From the NCBI GenBank assembly GCA_020053565.1, contig JAGVMY010000108.1, forward strand, positions 1 through 8,617: 8,617 bases of DNA. Reading direction: 5' to 3'. The stretch comes from Thermodesulfovibrionales bacterium (GTDB lineage: Bacteria > Nitrospirota > Thermodesulfovibrionia > Thermodesulfovibrionales > SM23-35). Numbering within the stretch: the first letter of the stretch is position 1; each line of letters opens with the position of its first letter. Position numbers and translations under genes: made by a program. Below the pieces are notes generated by a model that saw nothing but the letters and a program-made list of their open reading frames with translations, was not told the DNA's origin and made no database searches. Shown one piece after another: positions 1 to 4,721 of this stretch.

Positions 1-114
1 GGAGTTGCCCATAGTACCGATAGGATTTCAAGGACAACAAAACCTTGAAAGAGGGAAGGGGCAATACCTTCATCACGTTTCTGAAGAAAGGAAGGAAAGA
101 AAGGGGATTGCTTA

Positions 115-219
115 GTGCTGGAAACTCCTGAAAAGATTCGGGAACTTCAGAGGAAACTATATCAGAAGGCCAAGCAGGCTCCGTGGACACAGACTACGAA
201 AGCCTATGGAAGAAGATGA
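115..219 (+). pseudogene. Truncated group II intron reverse transcriptase/maturase ORF
   Basis: A GTG start gives 34 codons. The first ~22 residues contain TPEKIRELQRKLYQKAKQ, the hallmark N-terminus of group II intron-encoded proteins (LtrA-like). After that the frame leaves the family pattern and stops at 217-219, just before domain V. No reverse transcriptase palm motifs, maturase domain or endonuclease domain remain. The intact family protein is usually over 400 residues, so this is a dead fragment created by an internal deletion. It is unlikely to make a functional product. The weak G-rich stretch at 103-106 could have served as its ribosome binding site. Confidence 0.75.
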
Positions 220-223
220 CTGG

Positions 224-312
224 AAAGCCGTATTCGGGAAACTGAACGTACGGTTTGATGAGAGGGAACTGGAGATAGGGCGATTGCTACTACGCCAGTT
301 CTCTACTCTACC
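224..312 (+). ncRNA. Group II intron domains V and VI
   Basis: Domain V folds cleanly. The lower stem 225-232 pairs with 249-256 and includes the AGC triad at 226-228, with the expected G-U pair at 227/254. There is a two-base bulge at 247-248. The upper stem 233-237 pairs with 242-246 and is closed by a GAAA tetraloop at 238-241. Domain VI follows: 264-272 pairs with 295-303, A263 with T304, A305 is bulged as the expected branch point, and 260-262 pairs with 306-308. The catalytic core of this end of the ribozyme therefore looks undamaged even though the ORF is gone. Confidence 0.85.
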
Positions 313-320
313 CAATTCGT

Positions 321-340
321 CCTTCTATAACCTTCTATAA
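321..340 (+). repeat. Perfect 10-bp tandem duplication
   Basis: The 10-mer CCTTCTATAA occurs twice back to back, directly after the inferred 3' end of the group II intron remnant. It may be a slippage duplication or part of the original insertion target. No function is evident. Confidence 0.6.
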
Positions 341-413
341 CAGACGTAGATATGTGGATACCCAAAACCCTTATATGATTTTTGAATTAGAAAGAGGCTC
401 GGTGAGGTAAATT

Positions 414-650
414 ATGAATATTTATCAAAGGATTGTTTTAATATTAGCTGCTGTAGCTTTAATTGTTGCTTTTATTACTGCACCGCTTGTGGTTTATATG
501 ACTAAAGGAATAGTTAAATACGATCCCAACACACATGAAAGCAAATGGTATATTGTTGCTACGGATTATAGAATAGCCTCTATGAGGACTATTGTTATCT
601 TAGGAGTAACTGTTTTACTATTTTTTGCACTTAAAGGCATAAAGAAATAA
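414..650 (+). CDS. Small two-helix membrane protein, function unknown
   Basis: The protein has 78 residues. Two hydrophobic helices are visible: residues ~6-30 (ILAAVALIVAFITAPLVVYM region) and ~58-73 (TIVILGVTVLLFFALKG). Between them is a ~25-residue polar loop with the segment KYDPNTHESKWY. A short basic tail ends the protein. A GGTGAGG ribosome binding site (401-407) sits about six bases before the ATG, which supports this start. A TATGAT at 374-379 could be a -10 box, but I see no convincing -35 partner. I recognise the style as a family of short hypothetical membrane proteins with an N-terminal MNIYQR-like motif. I cannot assign a function. It stands alone between the intron remnant and the toxin-antitoxin unit. 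Confidence 0.75.
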   Translation: MNIYQRIVLILAAVALIVAFITAPLVVYMTKGIVKYDPNTHESKWYIVATDYRIASMRTIVILGVTVLLFFALKGIKK

Positions 651-728
651 CGCATCAGTTCAGAAGCTACGAAAGTCTCTCAAAGCTTAATCCTATGCCT
701 ATATGAAATTAGTCATTTCTTTTACCTC

Positions 729-757
729 TTGACATTAATTATCTTTATTAGTATTCT
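729..757 (+). promoter_or_regulatory. Sigma70-type promoter of the merR-hicB/hicA unit
   Basis: A perfect -35 box TTGACA (729-734) is followed after 17 bases by TATTCT (752-757) as the -10. An A/T-rich alternative, TCTAAT (755-760), would give a 20-base spacer, closer to the long spacers of classical MerR-controlled promoters. Transcription would begin near 763-768, just before the ribosome binding site at 782-787. Confidence 0.6.
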
Positions 758-760
758 AAT
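747..760. promoter_or_regulatory. Candidate operator, inverted repeat over the -10 box
   Basis: ATTAG (747-751) and CTAAT (756-760) form a perfect 5-bp inverted repeat around TATT, extendable with one mismatch to 745-762. It covers the predicted -10 box of the toxin-antitoxin promoter. Such placement fits self-repression by the MerR-type domain of the first gene. This is an inference from position and symmetry only. Confidence 0.4.
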
Positions 761-793
761 TACATGAATGTATTTATTAACGGGAGGTACGAA

Positions 794-1426
794 ATGAACT
801 TTAACACTAAGGCTGTATCCAGAATCACAGGCTTAAGCTTAAGGCAGATTGATTACTGGGATAGGACACATTTCATAAAGCCTTCTGTTAGTGAAGCCTC
901 AGGTTATGGCTCTGTGAGACTTTATTCTTTCACTGACCTTATACAACTTAAGGTTGCTAAGACACTTATGGATAAAGGGGTAAGCCTTCAGAAGATCAGA
1001 AGGGCTATCAATTACCTCAAAAAGCACATGCCTGATATAAAGAAGCCTCTTTCAGAACTCAGGTTTTTAACCGATGGAGAGACTATCTTTGTGCTTACAA
1101 AGAACAAGAAGGCTATTCTTGACACCTTAAAGAACGGTCAGCTTGTCTTTTCCCTTGCCCTGGGTGAAATTGTCGAAGGACTCAAGGGAGAAGTTTCAGC
1201 CTTACAGAGAGAAAAGAAATACGAGGTTACGGTAAGAGGCAAGAAATATGCTGTAGTCCTTCATCCTGATACTGAGGATGGTGGTTACTGGATAGAGTGT
1301 CCCTCCCTTCCCGGGTGTGCTTCTCAGGGTGATACAATAGAGGAGACCCTTGAGATGATAAAGGATGCTATAAAAGGTCATCTTGAGGTAATGGAAGAAG
1401 AAAAGAGAGTTAGAAAAGCCTCATGA
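794..1426 (+). CDS. MerR-HicB fusion, antitoxin/autoregulator of a HicAB-type unit
   Basis: The start at 794 is chosen over the in-frame ATG at 764 because GGGAGG (782-787) lies six bases before it and the MerR domain begins at once; the product is 210 residues. Residues ~4-80 form a MerR-type winged helix-turn-helix (TKAVSRITGLSLRQIDYWDR, then SVRLYSFTDLIQLKVAKTL and GVSLQKIRRAI). Residues ~85-130 are a linker domain with the motifs FLTDGETIFVLT and GQLVFSLALGEIV. Residues ~141-200 are a HicB domain (YAVVLHPDTEDGGYWIECP, then LPGCASQGDTIEETLEMIKDAI), the partly degraded RNase H-like fold that neutralises HicA. The HicA gene overlaps it by four bases (ATGA). HicB antitoxins usually bind DNA through a C-terminal ribbon-helix-helix or HTH domain. 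None is seen here, so the MerR part probably takes that role and represses the promoter at 729-757. Confidence 0.88.
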   Translation: MNFNTKAVSRITGLSLRQIDYWDRTHFIKPSVSEASGYGSVRLYSFTDLIQLKVAKTLMDKGVSLQKIRRAINYLKKHMPDIKKPLSELRFLTDGETIFVLTKNKKAILDTLKNGQLVFSLALGEIVEGLKGEVSALQREKKYEVTVRGKKYAVVLHPDTEDGGYWIECPSLPGCASQGDTIEETLEMIKDAIKGHLEVMEEEKRVRKAS

Positions 1427-1683
1427 GTGGCCTGCATAACCTGAAACCTGACAGGGTTATAAAGGCATTTATGAGAGCAGGTTGGAAGATTAGAAATCAG
1501 ACAGGGAGTCATGTAATACTCACAAAAGAAGGAAATGTAAATATCCTATCAATCCCTGTACATAAGGGTAAGCCAATAAAACAGGGGTTACTAAGAGATC
1601 AGATAAAAAAGGCAGGACTGACAGTAGAGGAGTTTTTGAGATTGTACAGTACCCGCTATCAGCAAACAAAAACTACAGGCTGA
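1423..1683 (+). CDS. hicA: HicA-type mRNA interferase toxin
   Basis: The protein has 86 residues, slightly longer than the common ~60-80. It has the double-stranded RNA-binding-like fold of HicA: an N-terminal helix (KPDRVIKAFMRAGW), a strand carrying the key GSH motif with His30 (QTGSHVILTK), a strand IPVHKG, and the helices KQGLLRDQIKKAGLTVEEFLRL. His30 is the expected catalytic residue for RNA cleavage. It starts inside the stop of the antitoxin gene (ATGA at 1423-1426) and has no strong ribosome binding site of its own, so translational coupling is likely. Order is antitoxin first, toxin second, the reverse of the classical E. coli hicAB order but common elsewhere. It ends 20 bases from the convergent acetyltransferase gene. 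Confidence 0.9.
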   Translation: MSGLHNLKPDRVIKAFMRAGWKIRNQTGSHVILTKEGNVNILSIPVHKGKPIKQGLLRDQIKKAGLTVEEFLRLYSTRYQQTKTTG

Positions 1684-1703
1684 AATTGAGGTTAAGGCCG
1701 AGG

Positions 1704-2147
1704 TCAGAGCCTTGCCATCAGCTGCAGTGCATCCTCATCTGGATCGCCATAATATTTTTTCCTGACAGATTCAACCTTAAACCCGAAGATTTCATAGAAT
1801 TTTTGTGCATCGGTATTTGAAGCCCTCACTTTCAGATACAGAAAAACACAGCCCTTCTTTTTCAATTCCCTTATTGCCTCATGCATCAGGAGTGTTGCAA
1901 CACCCCGTCTTCTGAAATCCGGATGCACAGCAAGGTTCAGGATATGAGCTTCGTGATGCTGGTAATCCGCACAGATATATCCGATAACGTTTCCCTCAAA
2001 TACAGCAACTTTTGATAATGCATATTTTTCATATAGTTCATTGAGAAAAGATTCTCTGGACCAGGGGGTACTGAACGAAATCTGTTCGATTTCCAATATG
2101 GAAGGGATATCATCTTCCTTCATATCACGCATGATCAGTTTTTCCAT
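1704..2147 (-). CDS. rimI: RimI-like ribosomal protein alanine N-acetyltransferase
   Basis: This is a GNAT-fold acetyltransferase of 147 residues, the normal RimI length. The N-terminal part (RDMKEDDIPSILEIEQISFSTPWS, residues 7-30) is typical of RimI, as are the acetyl-CoA loop R79-R80-R81-G82-V83-A84, the VRASN motif (107-111), FYEIFGF (117-123, with the expected acid Tyr118) and the KYYGDPDEDALQLM tail. RimI acetylates the N-terminal alanine of ribosomal protein bS18 in E. coli. The residue before VRASN is Lys106. In E. coli and Salmonella RimI it is a Glu proposed as general base, so activity may differ. The start is the first ATG; its ribosome binding site is weak. The usual partner genes tsaB and tsaD are absent nearby. 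Confidence 0.85.
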   Translation of the reverse strand: MEKLIMRDMKEDDIPSILEIEQISFSTPWSRESFLNELYEKYALSKVAVFEGNVIGYICADYQHHEAHILNLAVHPDFRRRGVATLLMHEAIRELKKKGCVFLYLKVRASNTDAQKFYEIFGFKVESVRKKYYGDPDEDALQLMARL

Positions 2148-2186
2148 TCCACAAACCCAGGTCTGAAAAATAACATGATTTTTCTC

Positions 2187-2192
2187 ATTATA
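2187..2192 (-). promoter_or_regulatory. Candidate -10 box for rimI
   Basis: A perfect TATAAT on the minus strand lies about 40 bases before the rimI ATG in an A/T-rich stretch. No good -35 box is found 16-18 bases upstream, so this is only a candidate. The surrounding 2148-2416 stretch shows no gene that I can support. Confidence 0.3.
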
Positions 2193-2416
2193 AATATCTC
2201 TTCAAAATTTTATCAGAAAAAAGAGTCAAGCGGTAAGGTCTTTCAATATCAGTCGTTATTCCACGCTCCCTGAAATGCCTTCGATGCCACTCTCTATCAG
2301 TAAACAAGAACAACAGGCTGTGGTTAGGATCAAGGCTGAGATAACGGGCATTGAGATATCGTCACACAGGTGAGTCCTGTGGAGATGGTATGGAGCGCTG
2401 TAACTTATTGATTTCT

Positions 2417-2504
2417 TGGTGCCGGAGGCCGGACTCGAACCGGCACGCCCTTTGGGGACGAGGGATTTTAAGTCCCTTGCGTCTACCAATTCCGCCACTC
2501 CGGC
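2417..2504 (-). tRNA. tRNA-Leu, anticodon UAA, CCA encoded
   Basis: Read on the minus strand, this is a full class II tRNA. The acceptor stem GCCGGAG pairs perfectly with CTCCGGC. The D-arm (TGGCGGAATTGGTAGACGCA), an anticodon stem GGGA with loop CTTAAAA, a variable arm (TCGTCCCCAAAGGGCG region) and a T-arm with GGTTCGAGTCC all fit. The anticodon TAA reads UUA leucine codons. The 3' CCA is encoded at 2417-2419, with A as the discriminator, typical of leucine tRNAs. Confidence 0.97.
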
Positions 2505-2539
2505 AGATAAGGGTTTTCTTGCAAATCAGATACTTAGGA

Positions 2540-2579
2540 AGTGTCTTAGAGTATCATAAAGTGTCATAAAGAGTCAAAA
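2540..2579. repeat. Four imperfect 10-bp tandem repeats
   Basis: Four consecutive units fit the pattern AGTGTCATAA: AGTGTCTTAG, AGTATCATAA, AGTGTCATAA and AGAGTCAAAA. The period equals about one helical turn, so equivalent bases face the same side of the DNA. They overlap the predicted tRNA-Leu promoter and lie upstream of the nfu operon. Confidence 0.6.
2550..2577 (-). promoter_or_regulatory. Candidate tRNA-Leu promoter
   Basis: On the minus strand TTGACT (plus 2572-2577) is followed after 16 bases by GATACT (plus 2550-2555). Transcription would begin about 40 bases before the mature 5' end of the tRNA at 2504. Both boxes fall inside the 10-bp repeats at 2540-2579. Confidence 0.5.
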
Positions 2580-2649
2580 TTACTAGCTTTTTGAACCCTG
2601 TTTATTCAATCCCATGAAGAGGTTATCGATTTTTATGGTAAAAAAATAG

Positions 2650-2678
2650 TTGCTATACAGGAACTTGCGGTATAAAAT
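2650..2678 (+). promoter_or_regulatory. Promoter of the nfu-amidase operon
   Basis: TTGCTA (2650-2655) and TAAAAT (2673-2678) are spaced by 17 bases, matching the sigma70 consensus at 4/6 and 5/6 positions. They lie ~35 bases before the first start codon of the operon. A second A/T-rich box, TATAAA at 2690-2695, is a weaker alternative. Confidence 0.55.
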
Positions 2679-2713
2679 AGAAAATATAGTATAAATACTG
2701 TTCAGGAGGGTTT

Positions 2714-2935
2714 ATGCTTAAGGAAAAGGTTGAAGAGGTTCTCTCAAAAGTGAGGGTAGGACTGAAGAGAGAGGGTGGAGATATAGAACTTGTTGAAATA
2801 AAGGACAGTGTGGTTTATGTAAGGCTTAAGGGAGCATGTGGCACATGCCCGATGTCTACTATTACACTGAAAAACTGGGTTGAGGCTAACTTAAAGAGAG
2901 AGATACCGGAGATAACTGCTGTTCAAGCTGTTTAG
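2714..2935 (+). CDS. Nfu-type iron-sulfur cluster scaffold (NifU C-terminal domain)
   Basis: The 73-residue protein consists only of the NifU C-terminal (Nfu) domain. It shows the conserved GGDIELVEIKD segment (21-31), the strand VVYVRLKGAC, and the CxxC motif Cys42-Gly-Thr-Cys45 followed by PMSTITLKNWVE. The two cysteines bind a 4Fe-4S cluster between subunits of a dimer, which is then passed to client proteins in the cytoplasm. An excellent ribosome binding site AGGAGG (2704-2709) lies four bases before the ATG. It is the first gene of a plus-strand operon and ends five bases before the amidase start. Its functional link to the cell-wall genes behind it is not obvious; it may merely share the promoter. 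Confidence 0.93.
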   Translation: MLKEKVEEVLSKVRVGLKREGGDIELVEIKDSVVYVRLKGACGTCPMSTITLKNWVEANLKREIPEITAVQAV

Positions 2936-2940
2936 TCAGC

Positions 2941-4110
2941 ATGGATTATAAATCAAAAAACAAAGGTATACTTCAGTTTGCTGTCATTTTATCTCTGGTT
3001 TCCATTTTTATCTTTTTTTCTTCCTCTACAGCTTCTCACAAAATAGATGTCAAAGGAATCCGCTACTGGTCATCCCCTGATTATACAAGGGTTGTGGTTG
3101 ATCTCTCAGGGCCTGTTGAATTTTCAAGGAATCGAATAGCGAATCCTGACAGGCTTTATTTCGACCTGAAAAATGCCTCACTGGAAAAAGAGATCAAGAC
3201 CAGTCTCCCTGTGGGAGATGGGATATTGAAAACCGTGAGGGCAGGTCAGTTCGATCCTTATACCGTAAGGGTTGTTCTCGACCTTGAGAATATTGCAGAT
3301 TTCAACGCCTTTGTACTTGAAGATCCTGCACGATTTATTATTGATGTCTACGGGATAAAGGGAACGGGTAAGAAACCAGAAATTACCACAATCAAGAGGA
3401 GAATTGTCATTGACCCGGGACACGGAGGGCACGATCCTGGTGCAGTCGGTCCTCGAAAACTCTATGAAAAAAACGTTGTGCTTGATATAGCCATGAAACT
3501 TAAAAAGATACTGGCAGAGAATCCGTTGAATGACGTTTTTCTTACAAGAGAAACGGATATATTCATCCCCCTTGAAGAGAGGACTGCTATAGCAAACAAA
3601 AAAAATGCAGACCTTTTTGTATCAATACATGCCAATGCAAGTCCGAGAAGAGCGGCGAGAGGCATAGAGACGTATCTCCTTAACTGGACAAATGATGAAG
3701 AGGCTTTGAGGGTTGCTGCAAGGGAGAATGCAATATCACTGAAGAAGATGCGGGAGATGAATCGACAGATGGATACTGTGAATGTCATCACAGATGATCT
3801 TTTGAGACAGAACAAAAGAGATGAATCTGTGAAGCTTGCAAACTATATCCAGAAATCCATGGTATCAACTCTGAACAATGACTCCAAAAAGTATGTAGTG
3901 GATCTTGGTGTCAAACAAGCGCTCTTTTATGTGCTTTTTGGTGCAAGGATGCCTTCTGTCCTCGTTGAAGTCTCATTTATAAGTAATCCCGAAGAAGAAA
4001 AACTACTCTCAAAGGATTCTTACAGGATGCAGATTGCAAAAGCGATTGCTGCAGGACTGGACACATATGTATTTTCTGTACCTGCAGTACAGAAAGTAGC
4101 AGGACTATAG
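2941..4110 (+). CDS. Exported N-acetylmuramoyl-L-alanine amidase (AMIN + Amidase_3)
   Basis: The 389-residue protein is AmiC-like. Residues 1-31 form a signal peptide (basic KSKNKG, then a long hydrophobic core, cleavage near STA-SHK). Residues ~34-138 form an AMIN domain, which in AmiC directs the enzyme to the septum or to peptidoglycan. Residues ~153-380 form the zinc-dependent Amidase_3 domain. Visible zinc ligands are His161 (DPGHGG), Glu176 (YEKN) and His230 (SIHANA); Glu343 (VEVSF) is the catalytic glutamate. The enzyme cuts the bond between N-acetylmuramic acid and the L-alanine of the stem peptide, outside the inner membrane. A helical insertion (~248-320, rich in KKMREMNRQ-type sequence) lies between the zinc ligands and the catalytic Glu. 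That is where self-inhibitory, activator-responsive helices sit in AmiB/AmiC, so activator control is possible. Confidence 0.93.
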   Translation: MDYKSKNKGILQFAVILSLVSIFIFFSSSTASHKIDVKGIRYWSSPDYTRVVVDLSGPVEFSRNRIANPDRLYFDLKNASLEKEIKTSLPVGDGILKTVRAGQFDPYTVRVVLDLENIADFNAFVLEDPARFIIDVYGIKGTGKKPEITTIKRRIVIDPGHGGHDPGAVGPRKLYEKNVVLDIAMKLKKILAENPLNDVFLTRETDIFIPLEERTAIANKKNADLFVSIHANASPRRAARGIETYLLNWTNDEEALRVAARENAISLKKMREMNRQMDTVNVITDDLLRQNKRDESVKLANYIQKSMVSTLNNDSKKYVVDLGVKQALFYVLFGARMPSVLVEVSFISNPEEEKLLSKDSYRMQIAKAIAAGLDTYVFSVPAVQKVAGL

Positions 4111-4118
4111 GTATCCTT

Positions 4119-4721
4119 TTGTCACCAGAGATTAAAATTATCCTCTATATCCTTTTTCTCATATCTCTTTTTCTTATACAGGACATTACTGTTTATCTGG
4201 GTATATTGGTTGCAGTCCTGGTGTTTCTTCTCAGGATACCATTGAAATCTCTGAAGAGCGGCTGGATTCCGATAAGCCTTTTTCTTTTGTTTACCTTTGT
4301 CAGTAATATGCTTTTTCAGCACGGTAAGATACTTTACAGTGCAGGGCCTGTTATTATCACAGAGGAAGGTCTTCACATATCGTTAATCAGAACGATGCGA
4401 GTATTTTTTATGATAGCTGGTGCAAAGATACTTGTTGCTACAACACAGATAGAATTACTGGTGGGTGGCTTTGGAAAACTTTTAAAGCCTCTTGAGCGGT
4501 TAGGGATTCCTGTTGTTGAATTTTTTTCTACAATGGGCCTTACCATGAAATCTCTCCCGATACTCAAAGAACAGGTAGCTGAGATGTATAGAGAGAAGAT
4601 TAAAGAAGGCAATATAACTGGTTTCTGGGCCCGCGCAAGGATTGTGTCAATGCTCTTATTACCATTATTTGTGAAGAGCATACAATCGCCGGAGAATTTT
4701 TTTGAGAAGGATAAAAGATGA
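4119..4721 (+). CDS. EcfT/CbiQ-like membrane protein, coupling motifs degenerate
   Basis: This is a membrane protein of 200 residues with a TTG start, chosen because it follows the amidase stop by eight bases and gives an immediate hydrophobic N-terminus; an AGG at the preceding stop codon may help initiation. Helices appear at ~7-21, 23-40, 48-66, 88-108 and 172-186. The middle segment (GGFGKLLKPLERLGIP, then STMGLTMKSLPILKEQ, 116-152) is typical of the transmembrane T component of energy-coupling factor transporters (CbiQ/EcfT). T proteins normally carry two Ala-Arg-Gly coupling motifs that dock on the ATPases. Here the first site reads REKIKEG and the protein ends at SPENFFEKDKR without a second one. 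No ATPase or substrate-binding S component is in view. It overlaps the next gene by four bases, so it is co-translated with the D-aminoacylase. Confidence 0.7.
   Translation: MSPEIKIILYILFLISLFLIQDITVYLGILVAVLVFLLRIPLKSLKSGWIPISLFLLFTFVSNMLFQHGKILYSAGPVIITEEGLHISLIRTMRVFFMIAGAKILVATTQIELLVGGFGKLLKPLERLGIPVVEFFSTMGLTMKSLPILKEQVAEMYREKIKEGNITGFWARARIVSMLLLPLFVKSIQSPENFFEKDKR

Larger units (their letters stand above)
1..312 (+). mobile_element. Group II intron remnant with internal deletion
   Basis: The stretch holds parts of a bacterial group II intron in the normal order. Bases 1-114 resemble the leader that precedes the intron ORF. A GTG at 115 opens a reading frame whose first ~22 residues match the usual N-terminus of intron maturase/reverse transcriptases. 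Domains V and VI follow at 224-312. Between the ORF start and domain V almost the whole ~400-codon ORF is missing, so this is a deletion derivative. The upstream ribozyme domains lie outside the window, so it cannot be seen whether the 5' half is intact. The 3' end is placed at 311-313 because a bulged A in domain VI (A305) should lie 7-8 bases from the splice site. Confidence 0.8.

Noticed and set aside
764..793. Upstream ATG at 764 as the start of the MerR-HicB gene
   Set aside because: It lies at or before the likely transcription start, has no ribosome binding site, and adds ten residues not expected before a MerR domain. GGGAGG supports 794.
2365..2381. Hairpin CACAGG-TGAGT-CCTGTG downstream of the tRNA on the minus strand
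   Set aside because: The stem is short and no T tract follows on either strand, so it cannot be called a terminator; it may be chance.
2417..2504. tRNA-Leu as an integration site of a genomic island
   Set aside because: No integrase gene and no direct repeat of the tRNA 3' end are visible in the window.
2256..2569. Open frames on both strands across the tRNA, including a plus-strand frame with CRRPDSNRHALWG-like sequence
   Set aside because: They are translations of the tRNA-Leu gene, a well-known source of false protein predictions, and have no ribosome binding site.
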